This document shows positions 32,523 to 44,341 of a DNA stretch of 64,000 nt, piece by piece. The DNA lies in NCBI GenBank assembly GCA_001931875.2, contig MSJH02000819.1, positions 304,886 through 368,885 of the forward strand. The letters run 5' to 3'. The notes beneath the pieces were generated by a model. That model was not told the origin of the DNA and did no database searches. It saw only the letters and a program-made list of their open reading frames with translations. Origin of the DNA: Byssochlamys sp. IMV 00236. Lineage: Eukaryota; Ascomycota; Eurotiomycetes; Eurotiales; Thermoascaceae. A program made the position numbers and the translations under genes. How positions within the stretch are numbered: the first letter of the stretch is position 1; every line of letters starts with the position of its first letter.

Positions 32523-35500
32523 ATGGCATCCAGCATCACAATGTCGCCTCTACCTAATGGCACACAGGTCAACGGCACCTCAAAGCCACTGCATCCAGGA
32601 AGAAGCATGGCAGATTGGGGGTCTCCACTTCCGACACGCAAGCTTTCTCCCCATGAAGACGTCAAATTTTCCGCTGAACTGCAGCCTCGCGCTCATCGTA
32701 TGGTTGGTAGGTCACACAGACAGTGTCGCAGGGAAAATAACATTATCTCACTCGCGTATAGAAACACCACATGACTCGAAGATACTGTTCCTAAATGTTA
32801 AAATGTGGGCTTCAAGCCGGGAACAACCTAAGAGACATAGCTGACCTCTGAAGCCTTGATTCAACTGGAGCCGACCCCTACACTGGCGACGTTTATGTTC
32901 AAGGTAACAAATACGGACCCTTCTCAGTGGTGCACTCAAGCTAAACCTTTTACAGGAGAGCGCATTCGCTATGTTGGAACTGTTCCTGAAGTTGAAAAGT
33001 TACAGAATGATCCCAGGGTCGGAGTTATTCAAGGTAACGGCCGGACATTGATGTCTGGCCTGGGGGATGCTCACACTCACTTGACGTGGAATGGGTCTGC
33101 TCTTGGTAAGATGAAAAGACTACTTTTCCCGAAGATAGTCGTTAACGATCTCGCAGACAATTTAGGGGAGATCGGCGTGGAGGAACATACCATCACGACT
33201 GCTCGGTCAGCCATGACGTATTTAGATTCGGGGTACACCATGTGAGGATGTTATCATACTCTAGCCTCCCTGATCTTGCCTAATCGAAATATCCAGGTGT
33301 TACGGTGCCGCTTCAGCAAAGGACCGCCTGGACTGCGTTATCCGCGACGCCATCAATCAAGGAAGCATCCCAGGTCCTCGTTACCTGGCCAATGGAAAAG
33401 AGATTGCTCGAAGAGGGGGAGAACTCACTCCAGGAATTACTGCTTTTGCAGATGGTAAGTAACAGGAAGCTAGCCTATGGCTCTACTTTAAGACTAACGA
33501 TTCACTCGATTGAAGGCCCTCTGGAGATGCGCGAAGTTATCCGGCATCATGCTAAGCTTGGCGTGGATCAAATAAAATTGAGCATGTCGGGAGAAGAGGT
33601 AACACATTTACCTACTCATCATACTATGTAATTCTAACCGCTATTAGATTTTGGAGGCTCGCGCCGCTGAAGAATGCTTCTTCGACGAACTTGAGACAGC
33701 TGCATGCGTTGATGAGGCACACCGTCGCGGACTACGAGTTTGTTCTCACGCCCGAGCTCGAGATTCGATTGCTCAGTGCGTAAAATATGGCGTGGACATA
33801 ATTTATCACGGCAGCTACATTGACGAGCCTACCATGGACGAGTTGGAGAAGAATAAGAAGCATCATGTCGTTGCTCCTGCCCTTAATTGGCTTTATGCGA
33901 CAACCTATGAAGCTGGCCCTTTTGGTTACTCATTCGACAAAGCTGAAAAAGCTGGCTATAAGAAAGAGTTGGACATTGCTATCAGGGCATGCAAAGAAAT
34001 GCACGAGAGAGGAATTACTGTTCTCCCGTATGAAATCCCTTCTCATGGTTGTACATGTACGCTCTCAGATACCAGACTAACACCTATATACCAGAGGAGG
34101 AGATTATGGTTTTGCTTGGACGCCTCATGGTACTTATGCGCGAGACCTGGAACACTTCGTCAAGTTGCTCGATTTTACTCCGATGGAAGCAATCATCGCA
34201 GCCACCGCTGGAGTTGGTAAGCTCTTCATGCAAGAGCATGAATTGGGAAAAGTTCAGCCTGGCTTTTATGCAGACATGATCCTCGTTGATGGCAATCCTT
34301 TAGAGGATATTACCATCTTTCAGGACCACACAAAACTAAATGTCATCATGATAAATGGCAGAATCCACAAAGCCTCCCCCAAAGACTTCAGTTTTCAGAG
34401 CTCTCCCTCCCGTGCACCCGAGCCGACTTCAAAGCCGAAGAAGAAATTCCACAATTATGTTGCCTACCTTGATGAGCAGAAACGTGCTCGTGTTGGCCAC
34501 TTGGACATTGACAGCTCTATGATTACGCCTTTGGTGATGCTTTCTGGGACTCCGGTCACCTCTCTTTACGAGGTTATTGAATTAGAGAATGCCGTTGTCG
34601 AGTATGGTGACAAGCTGCCTATCTCCAGCGTCACTATAAGAGCTCCTATTAGCGACCGAGATATCCTGGCCGTTGGTAAGAATTATTTTGACCATGCTAT
34701 CGAGTTCAACCGCAGCGGATACGACTCTAGCGACAAGACCGATCAGCGTAAGTCAAATGTCTCTTCCGCAATGGAAAACATCACTAATGAGGTTTATAGC
34801 CACTCATCCGGTCATCTTCACAAAGCGATCTACGAGTATTGTTGCTCACGGGGACCCAATTTTCCCACATCCCGGATTCACTGGTACTCTAGACTATGAG
34901 GGCGAGATTGGTGTTATCATCGGCAAACCCGGGTTTCAAGTTAAAGAAAAGGATGCCATGGACTATGTGTGGGGATTTACAATTATCAACGATGTGACAG
35001 CTCGTGAAAAGCAGAGAGACCACAAGCAGTTTTATATTGGAAAGTCACCAGATACATTCTGTCCTATGGGCCCGGTTGCAGTTCCAGCAAGCGACCTCCC
35101 CAATACCCTTCGAATACAAACCTTCGTCAATGGAGAAAAACGCCAGGACGCTACAACAGATGACCTCATTTTCTCTGTTGCAAAACTCGTCAAAACGATA
35201 TCCGAATCAAGCACCATTCGACCCGGAGATATTATCGCTACTGGCACTCCTGCTGGGGTCGGATTTGGCCAGAATCCTCCTAAGTTCCTCAAGCCCGGAG
35301 ACAAAGGTGAGTTTAACGATCGTTGTTTCTCATACAAGCTGAACCTAATATGCTATCTGTGCACTATAGTTGAAGTATCTGTCACCGGACTTGGCTGTCT
35401 TCAAAACACCATTGGGAGTCCTACGTCAGAGAACGCTGTTGTCAAACAAGTTTCTTTGCAAACCCACCTTGCCACACTCAACCTTGAGAATACAGTCGGT

Positions 35501-36301
35501 GGATCAGGACTGACGAAGCTTGGTAAGAAGCAAGTTAACGTCCACAAGATTGGAAACGGCCCAAAGGTTGCAGTCTTCGTTCATGGTCTTGGTGCATCAA
35601 GCGAATACTTCACACCCATTATCAAACACGTGGGCTTTGAAGACCGTTACACAAGCTACATATATGATCTCGAAGGCCATGGATTAACGCCCTCAAATAT
35701 TGCATCGGTTGTCACCCTCGATAGCTTTGCTGAGGATCTGGCTAATGTCGTCGACTTTACCGGAGCCACAACTGTCACTGTTTTCGCTCATTCTCTGGGT
35801 TGCCTGATAGCGATGGCTTTCGCCGCTCGCAACTGCGGCAAGATTGACCGAATGATCCTAATGGGACCACCCCCCTGCCCTCTGCCAGAACCAGGTAAAG
35901 TCGCTATGACAAAGCGCGCAGCTGCGGTTCGAGAGAAGGGCATGATGGGCTCCGGAACCGCTGATGCTGTTGGTAATGCCGGGACATCTAGCACTACTAA
36001 GATATATCAGCCTGTTGCTTACGCAGCTGTTCGCGCGTCTCTTCTAGCAACTCATCCAGAGGGTTATGCCAAGGCCTGCATGGCACTCGCTGGAATTTCC
36101 TCGTCGATAGAACTTGAAAGACTCACAATGCCCATCCTACTCATGACAGGGGATGAAGACAAAACATCACCAGTTGCAGTGGTGAAAACTCTTCATGAAA
36201 AGCTTCCGGGATCACACATGGAAGTCCTTCCTTGCACTGGGCATTGGCATGTCTATGAAAATGCAGACGCTGTAAATCGATACATCAGGACCTTCGCTTG
36301 A
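32523..36301 (+). CDS. Three-domain fusion: amidohydrolase + FAH-family hydrolase + alpha/beta hydrolase
   Basis: Ten exons: 32523-32706, 32762-32804, 32854-32903, 32956-33241, 33297-33454, 33516-33598, 33648-34027, 34095-34747, 34800-35306 and 35370-36301, giving 1091 residues in one frame. Residues 75-505 are a metal-dependent amidohydrolase: His132-x-His134, candidate carboxylated Lys261, His302, His322 and Asp398 (GGDYG). Residues 515-790 are a fumarylacetoacetate-hydrolase (FAH) domain with metal ligands Glu646, Glu648 and Asp677. Residues 830-1091 are an alpha/beta hydrolase with oxyanion HGLG, Ser923 (HSLG), Asp1043 or Asp1045, and His1073. Exon 8 codes without a break from the end of the first domain into the second. 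All three catalytic sets look intact, which suggests sequential hydrolytic steps on one catabolic substrate, not identified. No organelle targeting signal is evident. Confidence 0.82.
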
Positions 36302-37244
36302 CTAGAGGATAGTCAGGCTGAGCCCCTTTTCGCAGAGTCTGAGAAATATCAAAACTCGAGGCAGCCGAGTAGCTCAAAGCCTGACAGTGATAGAAGTCTC
36401 TTGAACACACTTTCTTTCATTGTACTGATTTCCCTTTGCCTTGTCCTGCCTGTTTTCTTCTTTTGCCTTGTTTTCTTCTAACCATGTCATTTATCTCGTC
36501 TATCCCTTTTCAGTTCCAGGAATTCCTCGTTCTTCATGTCTTAAAACGCGCTCGCCATCTCCTTGTTCTTGTTGTTGTTATTTGAAATGATCCAACTATT
36601 CTATAGGACCAACCTATAGAATTTCAAGCGTTCTTCCAGCTTTGTTCATCACTTTAAGGTCAAGGGTGAACTAAGGCGCTAAGACATGGAATAATAAGAT
36701 ATTTGATTGACTATCTTCTCAACTGTTCAATGAAGACAGTAGTTTCGAGAAACAGTAGCTCGGAAGTTATAAGGATTTAGTTTCGTTGACAAAAAGAACA
36801 AGTTGGTCTATGATGGTTCTAATATTTTCTAGACCTTTTAACTGTCAACATCGAGCTTATGATTATTGGACACAAGCATTATGTTGGCGCGAAACTGCTT
36901 TATTGGAGGCGAGGTGTAAAGCACCACTACCATTATATATATAAAGGATGTAGAGCAAGAATCATCAAGCCACCTATCTCCACCTGTATAAGATCACAGC
37001 AGAAACACCAGGAGTAGGAAATGCGCAGATAATAGTGACGGAAGCAGTCATCAATGCAGAAATCGAACAGCATGAAGTCCTAGGGCATAAATACTCGATA
37101 AAGTCCGGTATCCTCTGATTATTCAAGCAATCAAGATCATATTCCCGTATGAAATGATTTGCTAGCCATCCTGCTTCTGTTATCCTAGATCACGACAAAT
37201 TACCGATGATCCCCGGAAAAATTGATTGAGAAGCCTTTGTAACG
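36302..37244. other. Intergenic between convergent genes
   Basis: Pyrimidine-rich and AT-rich 3' flanks of the fusion enzyme (plus) and a regulator (minus). No gene, repeat family or RNA gene was recognised. Confidence 0.5.
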
Positions 37245-39203
37245 TCAACGTAGACTACCCCAAGGGAATCCGGATGGCAGTAACCATTGATCCGAGGGAA
37301 TGTCTCTGATCCAGGTCTCCAATGATGAAAGGTTGTCCCAACTATCTGAAATAGAGCGGTCTGGTACCGAAGTTGGCGGCGTTATAAAGGACGTTTCCCC
37401 CAAAGGGGCCTGCTGGATGTCCGGCATTTGGTTTCGAACCGAAGGTTCCAAGACCGCCAGTGCTTTAGCGCACAGTTCACTCTTCCCCGCCATGTCTCGG
37501 AATATGTCCATACAGGTCCTGATAGCAGTTGTTATAGCGAGATTTAACGTTGGCGAGATCTCGGTCTTGGTCATTATTACCAAGAGAGTCGTGATTGCCA
37601 TGAATGTTTGGAAAGACCCGAAACCATTGATGTACCAGCGGTACGGCTTTAACTGGGGATTATGATGGAAACTCTCGAAATTGGAGAGTATCTTCATGGC
37701 GGAATCGTTGCATCGTCGGCAGCTCTCACGGACATGCGCTCCCAGAGGTTCACCAAGTTGTACGCCATCGATGGCACCGAGGTATGGACGATGCAACAGA
37801 AGGATAAGATGATGAGTATAGTTGCTGACAATATAGAAGTGTGCCACGTGGTAGAAAGGCATATCGACCACGTTCTCGAAAAGAGACATGTGTCTTTTAA
37901 GCTCCGTTCCCAGTTGCTCATCTAACTTGACTACCAGATCGCGCGATGGAAGTATGTTTGAGGATGAGATCCGGCATATTTGAAACCCAAGGTTATACAA
38001 CTGAAATTTGCAGAGTAGATAAGACATTTGGGTCAACCTTTGGGTAGAAGACCGAATGGAGTCCCTCGTAGCATCTATCAGATCGTGGTCATCCACATTA
38101 GCTGGAAGAGCAACATTGGCCTGGATCTGAAAGGGCATTATTTTGCCAAAGCACGTGCTCTGGATCGTATAGAGCATCATCAATGCTGCCCAGCAGCGGC
38201 GACGCTCCTCGGCTTCAATAATATGCACGTTCAATTGGTCGGGATCCACAGAGCATCCAATCGCTATTGCGATATGCAAGGTCGATCCCAGCAATGACCA
38301 CACCGGCGCACCTGCGTGGCTAAGGGCATAAATCAAAAGAATAAGAGATTGTAGTGTGCACAAGTTATGCTGGCTCATGAAGTTGTCTGCGGACAAACAT
38401 TTCATTGCGGCGGATCGATATCTAGACGCCAAACTTTGTGCATTACCACTTGGACTGCTACCATGTTCAATCTCAGCTAACAGTGGATCGTGATCATCCA
38501 GCGAGGTGATGGATAATGAGAACATCACGAAGATCAAAGCGAGAAACGACAAAGGCGTTGATTGAGGATCTTGTTTGAAGTCGCGATATTTCGCTTCGAA
38601 TGTAGGTTCATGGAGAATGTGGAAGAGTGGAGAGAATACATTCAAAAATATATCTTTGAGTCTGTCGCAAAGGTTAAAGGAGGGCAAGCAGTGAAAGATG
38701 TCATGTTGAATATTTGAGGTTCCTGCAGAGAAAGGAAAGCTGGCAAATGGGTTGCACACAGGCTCCTGTATCAATTCAAGTAGGCTGGCATCCCCAACTC
38801 TGTTGAACGGAAGACATTGGACATGACTGGACGCTGAGATCAATAGTCGACCCGTCGGAAAAGCTTGAGTATTCGTGTCATCACTCGCTGGGCAAGCGAT
38901 TCCACTTGTCGGTTCAGACTGTGGAGAGACTGAGGGTCGCACACCTCGTTGTTGCTCAAGCGACGCTGTTGTCAGACTGATATTTTGTTTGATGAGGCTG
39001 CTAAGATCGAGGATCTGCTTCGATAATTCGCCGCTTGGAGCGGGCGCCTGTGAGACGGATTCCCGTCTGAATGTGCAAGTAGCTGCATATCCCCGACGAA
39101 GGCAAGTATCACACGGAGCCTTCTCTTCGGAGTTCAAGCAACGAATCTTCCGCCGTCGACAGTTCTCACAACTAACTGGAAGCCTTCTTGAAGCTGATTC
39201 CAT
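37245..39203 (-). CDS. Zn2Cys6 transcription factor, left member of a head-to-head pair
   Basis: Single exon, 652 residues. The zinc cluster is Cys12, 15, 22, 31, 34 and 43 (CENCRRRKIRC). The fungal middle homology region is recognisable by SPLFHILHEPTF, YRSAAMKCLSADNFM, EAEERRRCWAALMMLY and LPANVDDHDL. These same blocks, in the same order, occur in the divergent neighbour at 39447, so the two look like paralogues. The C-terminus has DSWDNLSSLETWIRDIPSDQW, a possible acidic/aromatic activation tail. It probably regulates the adjacent fusion enzyme or its own neighbour; that is inference from position. Confidence 0.92.
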   Translation of the reverse strand: MESASRRLPVSCENCRRRKIRCLNSEEKAPCDTCLRRGYAATCTFRRESVSQAPAPSGELSKQILDLSSLIKQNISLTTASLEQQRGVRPSVSPQSEPTSGIACPASDDTNTQAFPTGRLLISASSHVQCLPFNRVGDASLLELIQEPVCNPFASFPFSAGTSNIQHDIFHCLPSFNLCDRLKDIFLNVFSPLFHILHEPTFEAKYRDFKQDPQSTPLSFLALIFVMFSLSITSLDDHDPLLAEIEHGSSPSGNAQSLASRYRSAAMKCLSADNFMSQHNLCTLQSLILLIYALSHAGAPVWSLLGSTLHIAIAIGCSVDPDQLNVHIIEAEERRRCWAALMMLYTIQSTCFGKIMPFQIQANVALPANVDDHDLIDATRDSIRSSTQRLTQMSYLLCKFQLYNLGFQICRISSSNILPSRDLVVKLDEQLGTELKRHMSLFENVVDMPFYHVAHFYIVSNYTHHLILLLHRPYLGAIDGVQLGEPLGAHVRESCRRCNDSAMKILSNFESFHHNPQLKPYRWYINGFGSFQTFMAITTLLVIMTKTEISPTLNLAITTAIRTCMDIFRDMAGKSELCAKALAVLEPSVRNQMPDIQQAPLGETSFITPPTSVPDRSISDSWDNLSSLETWIRDIPSDQWLLPSGFPWGSLR

Positions 39204-39446
39204 GACTGATGATTGAGCGGGTTGCTGGCTCTGGCGTACCTGACACGGCTGCTGGAATCCGGGGGAGACGATGAAATGCGGGGAAATGCGGGGATTCCGA
39301 CTCGGGGCCGCGTTAGTCCGCCCAACTCCGCAACCCCATGATCTACATCCACCCTCTCGATCGCCCGTGGTTCTTCAAAACATATATTCTTCTTGAAATG
39401 AGAGATATTCCCGAGGCTACTTCATTCCTCTCCACCAGGAACAAGT
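39204..39446. promoter_or_regulatory. Shared divergent promoter of two regulator genes
   Basis: Only 243 bp separate the two start codons. A perfect 10-bp tandem repeat, GAAATGCGGG twice, lies at 39273-39292, followed by CGG/CCG-rich sequence (CGGGGCCGCG near 39302). Zn2Cys6 proteins typically bind CGG or CCG triplets, so autoregulation or cross-regulation is possible but unproven. Confidence 0.6.
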
Positions 39447-41592
39447 ATGGCCGAAGCAACCCTGGAGAACCGAGGAGATGGGGAAACTGAACGCCGTGAC
39501 TGCGAGAGATCACCTGCTAGACGGGAGAGCAAATCGGGATATCTGGTTCACAGACGACGTCCTCGGAAACCTGTCAGCTGTGGACCTTGTCGACACTCGA
39601 AGCTGAAATGCGACAGGAAATATCCTTGTGGCTCGTGCAAACGACGGGAGTGTGCCGAGGCGTGCACTTATAGACGCAGCCAACCCGATACGCCAAACCT
39701 AAGACCTGACGCAGGGCCTGCGCCATCTCCAATTTTAATATCATCTCAGGCTGGGAAAACTACCGAGACGGGGGACCCCCTGGTCCCATTGGAACAGAAT
39801 CCAAGTCCGGCCTTCTCAAATTCGATTTCAGCAACTTCCACAGCGCCTCAAGACCAAGACCGACAGAATGACACCCATGGTCAATGGGATGCCCTCCTAC
39901 AGCGGCCAACGGACCAAACTTGCCAATTAGCACCGGATCCAAATGACCCTTTGATGTCACCAAGAACATTGTGTTTCCCATTTCCTTTGGGGCCAACTGT
40001 GTCGCGAAGTGAAATAATAGCGATCTTGCCTCCAGCTCACTGCTGCGATTACCTTGTCACAGAATACTTCGCGCGTCTATCGCCGTTATTCCATATACTC
40101 CATGGACCAACATTCCAGAAACAATACAATGCGTTCAGACAAAACCACTCGCATGCTGACCTTTCTTGGGTGGCACTGCTGTTTGCAATTTGCTCAGCTA
40201 CTGTGAACACTATGGAGAACGACAATTGCATGTTGACTGAACTCTGGCCAGACAACTCTCGCCCTCATAATATCTCAGAAATGGCATATCGTTTCCGAAC
40301 AGCTGCCATGACATGTCTCTCGCAGGATCAATTTATGATACGTCATAATCTCAGTACCTTGGAAGCTATTCTTATACTTATCTACACAATCAGTAACCAT
40401 GAAGGAGCCGAGCGCTCTTGGACATTATTGGGTAATTTTTTCTTTGCGATCCACGGTCAATTTCCAGGCGTTTCTAACTGCTGCGCCGAATAGGCTTAAC
40501 TTTGAACATTGGGATTGCACTAAAATGTAATGTTGGGCCCGGTACTCAGCGAATGAATTGCATAGAAGTTGAACGCCGACGTCGTTGTTGGGCCGGCATT
40601 TTGCTTCTTCATACCTACCAAGCCACCTTCTTCCGCGATATAGACATGTCCGCGCTGCTCAATATCGATGCCACAATGCCTGCTGATGTAAACGACCACG
40701 ATATTACAGCAGACGCTGTCCTCGAGCCATCTAGCCAACCCACGCAGATGTCCCTTATGAGATTCAAGATCCAGATGTTTCAGCTTTCTACTAAAATCTG
40801 TCGCCATCTGGCTAGCGATTCAAAGTATAACGAGGCTGCGCTCAGTCTTTTTGATAGCCAAGTTGCAGAGGAACAGCGGCAGTGGGATTCAATATTCCTC
40901 TTGGATGGAGAGCCGAGTCTTTTGGATCCAGCAAGCTATGCACATTGGTGTATTCTGCAGCTTTACGCACACCAACTATATCTTCTTCTACATCGCCCCT
41001 TCTGCAAGCCGCGGGGTCCTTGTTTCCGATCTGCGTCCAGAGCGAAGTGCATCATCTCCGGCACGTCCCTACTCGATGTGCATCGTCAGTTCTGCGATCT
41101 TCCGCGCTTACGTCACTACAGATGGCTCTTGTCTGGCCTGACAAGCTTTTACGCTGTTCACGGTGCCATAGCACTGGCATCTTGCTTGCTTGATGAGCCA
41201 AAGACAGTTGACCTATCGCCATATCGCCCCGATTTTGATGCCGCTGTTGCGCGTATTGATAAACTGCGAAACAAAAGCCAGGTCTGTGCCAAGGCTTATC
41301 CTATTCTCTGTCACCTTCAGTAAGTGCCATCATGCCTTCGTTAGTGTAATGCGAGCGGCTAATTTTTGAAAGGGCCTTACTTTCTACTGAAGGAGCTCGA
41401 TCGTCTACCTTGATAAATGGCGAGTTTGGAGTCACTTTTGATAATTGGATTGATGGCGTGCAGTGGATGAATCCGGAGTCTATCGATTGGGTAACCTTTC
41501 ATCGGTGTCCTAAACCTACTTGACTATTTTGACTGACGTTAGTTTCCTTGCAGGCTTTTTGGGATGCCATTCTTGCTAGCGGAGCAGGATAA
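39447..41592 (+). CDS. Zn2Cys6 transcription factor, right member of a head-to-head pair
   Basis: Exons are 39447-40431, 40494-41319, 41373-41490 and 41554-41592, giving 655 residues. The zinc cluster is Cys45, 48, 55, 61, 64 and 73 with an extra Cys69 in the last loop. Middle homology blocks include SPLFHILHGPTF, YRFRTAAMTCLSQDQFM, EVERRRRCWAGILLLH and MPADVNDHDI, matching the neighbour at 37245. The last two short exons supply a C-terminus of the same style (FDNWIDGVQW, DWAFWDAIL). Three introns are present here and none in the minus-strand partner, so intron loss or gain followed duplication. Frame 40502-41323 alone would miss the DNA-binding domain. Confidence 0.88.
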
Positions 41593-42833
41593 AGCGTAAC
41601 ACATTACCTTACTGTCTACTTGTTCCTATATGTACTGTTTTATCCTATGTACATTAAGATAAACGTTAAGTCTGGAGACTGGTACCGGCCGTATTTACCG
41701 GATCTAAAACCAATCCGCCACCAAAACTACGTGAGTCTGTCCTTTGGCCACTGTTGTCCTTATCCCGGCTCTAGCTGTTGTGGCGTTGAATAATATTTCC
41801 CTGCGGGCAATCGAGGCGCTCTGGAAGCCACACTAGGGCGATCCTCGAGATCGATCAGAGTATTCTAGTATCATTAAACTGCCGCGATCATGCACAACAG
41901 TTGTTAGGCCGCCACGGCCAGGACAATTTTGTTTCTGCTCCTTTATCTCCATTCATTTCCTCGCGCCTTTTCTGAATGTCGTGTTGGATATATTGAGCGA
42001 GGATCCGAATATACATCTTGAGCATATACATCTCTGGGGAAGCTGTTTCAGACCCGTTTCCCACCGCAGTATTCCCGTAAACAGGCCCGGCCGCGGAATC
42101 CTCTTCATTCTCAGTCACTTTCTGTCTCAATTCTGGCGTAGTGCGTATTGACAAGATGCGGTGAGCGCGAATCCACCGTCCACCTGGCTGTCAAGGACAA
42201 TAAACTCCCGAGGCTTCCGGCATTACGCTGCATCCGGGACGTTTTACCTGCGTGGAAGGAGACCATTCGCCATAGAGGATGCTTATACTTTTTTTTGTTT
42301 TTATTTCCTTCTCACAAGGGGTTGTCAGAGTGTCGTAGTCATACGTATCACTGTTGATCCATGTTCAAGATCCAGATAGCGCGACAGACGCGACGGTTAA
42401 AATCTAAAACACCGTTAAGTATAAAATGATTAAATTTAGTAATTCAATTCATCCTGGATAATTACCGGTTCTGATTTTGGATGAAGGACTGAGCTAGTTA
42501 TTCTTTCACTCCCAAAAATCTTGAGAATAAGGATTGCGACCTTGTCATTTGTTGTTGTTAGTTGCAGTATCCCCATAACTTTATTTTGGAGCTCCCGCCT
42601 GTGATTAGAACTGCTCTGTTAGCTAAGGTCCCCGCCCCATTTATTACTTAAGTAGTATGGATCGAACTCATTAACTATCTCGTATTTTAGAATTACTATG
42701 ATAGAGGCAAGTATGCTCAAGACCGACAGCGTCCGAGTTATCACAATTTCTGAAGCTACTCGATATTGCATCCCCGGAATAGTCCCCCCTCATCACTACC
42801 TATATAACAGACCAAGAATGTTTTTATCTAGGA
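41593..42833. other. Intergenic between convergent genes, one small frame
   Basis: Apart from the possible small gene at 41888-42154, nothing was recognised. The part from 42370 to 42830 is AT-rich. Confidence 0.45.
41888..42154 (-). CDS. Possible small protein, 88 residues
   Basis: An open frame with protein-like composition: a Thr/Glu-rich N-terminus, a predicted amphipathic helix (EMYMLKMYIRILAQYIQHD) and a basic tail ending with Cys-Cys-Ala. No known family was recognised. It may be chance, or the last exon of a longer gene. Confidence 0.28.
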   Translation of the reverse strand: MSIRTTPELRQKVTENEEDSAAGPVYGNTAVGNGSETASPEMYMLKMYIRILAQYIQHDIQKRREEMNGDKGAETKLSWPWRPNNCCA

Positions 42834-44341
42834 TTAAGCAATTGGATCAAGCGTCAAACCAGCGAGAACTTCGTCTAAAACAGAAACATCGGCAAGATCC
42901 TCCAATCCCAGAACCAGTTTCTCAATGGCCTCTTGTCGCTTGTTATCGATTAAACCCCGAGTGAAAGTGCGAAACTTGGTCAAGATCTCTTCGTTTGACA
43001 ATGGGGGATCGACACCAGTGGGTGCGTCCAGCGCCTTTGAGATACTGCTACCATCGTTGAATGTGATCGTGACGCGTTGTTCGAATTTTTGACCAAGCTC
43101 TGGTGTATAGTGGCATTCAGTCCTCTCCACAAGCTTCCATATAGAATCCCGATTCAAGAGATCACGATGGAATTGCTGCGGGAGGACTTGACCATCCACC
43201 AGCTGAGTAGCAGCCACATACGCGCAGCTCATCTGAGCCCCCGTTGCCGTCAGCGGTCGTGTAGCCGTCCATCCGCCGTGCTTGAAAGCTGCCTCCGACA
43301 TCTCGATCTTAATATTAACGATTGAAGTCAAGTTTTCAAGCTCCTCTGGATGATCCTTCTGCAGCCCTGCCACGGTATCAATTGTGCAATGAGTCCCTGC
43401 CATCGAGGCGTGTGGCTTTACTCGAATTGCCTCTGTTTGCCATGTCTTACCAAGGCCCTTGACAAGCTCGTCTGCCAGATACGGTGGTTCTTTACCAGAT
43501 CCCTCTCCGAACGCACTGAGGAATCCCCCGTATGGCTCCTCAAAGACGCGTTTGATCCCAGAATACCCGCCCTTGGCCAACAGAGCGGCGAAGAGACCAT
43601 TTCTAGCTGCGAACCCATGTTGCATGCGCTTTGCCTCACTGCTGAATTGCGCTGACATTAGCCCACATGCCTGCGTGCAGGCAATACCGACCGCGTCCTC
43701 AATTGCTTCCGTTGATAGATCCAGCAGTTTCCCAACAGATGCAGCACAGGCCGCATGGCCGAAGATCGGTCCCGAATGCCATCCTCTGGTCAGCATGTGG
43801 CTTCCATACAGACAGAGCCCGACTCGTGGTCCGACCTCGTATCCGACGATGGTCGACAATAGTAGATTCGAACCGGTGACTACTGCGTTTCCACGGGCCT
43901 TCTGTTGAGATGCTGCAGCGAGTAGAGCAGGCAGCATGATGGAATTAGCATGCACCGGGGCGAGCGAATGCCAATCATCCAACTCAAACGATTGCACTTC
44001 GGTGCTGTTGAGAAGAGCTGCGGGCAGTGGTCCGATTTTCTATGCCGACGTTAACAAGGACCACCTTCAGATCATATGGTGTTGACCTTGCCGTATCCCC
44101 ACACAAGACAGTCACCAGCCGGTTCCATATCCAGAACGATGCTCACGGCTTTCTCGGTCCACGGTAAATGGGCCCCTACAATAGCACACCCAAAGCCATC
44201 TAGCATGAGGTATTTGGCGCGAGTCTTCAGGTCCTCGGGGATATCATCCAGCGTCAGACCGTCTACCCAAGAACATAGTTGGTGAGTGACACCTTCATCA
44301 GATTCCGCCCTTAGAACTGCCTTGGCTGCCATTATGAACAC
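42834..44341 (-). CDS. MmgE/PrpD family protein, cis-aconitate decarboxylase-like
   Basis: Exon 1 is 44341-44087 and exon 2 is 44039-42834, split by a 47-nt intron, giving 486 residues. From memory, Aspergillus terreus cis-aconitate decarboxylase (CadA, 490 residues) aligns end to end. Shared features include the RAKYL-LDG start, GYGxKxGP across the intron, the ELDD-H-S motif with a downstream His115, CTQACGLMSAQ, K-R-M/V-QHGFAARNG with its active-site Lys, and the FNDGSS and LVLGL blocks near the end. The loop with the second catalytic His reads KPHASMAGTH, differing from CadA. The enzyme may therefore be a decarboxylase or a 2-alkylcitrate dehydratase. The CGGCCCG motif lies 113 bases upstream. 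A Met three codons downstream is an alternative start. Confidence 0.88.

Noticed and set aside
34165..34899. Separate gene starting within the FAH region
   Set aside because: The frame continues upstream through good introns into the amidohydrolase domain, and no promoter-like gap exists, so a single fused gene is preferred.
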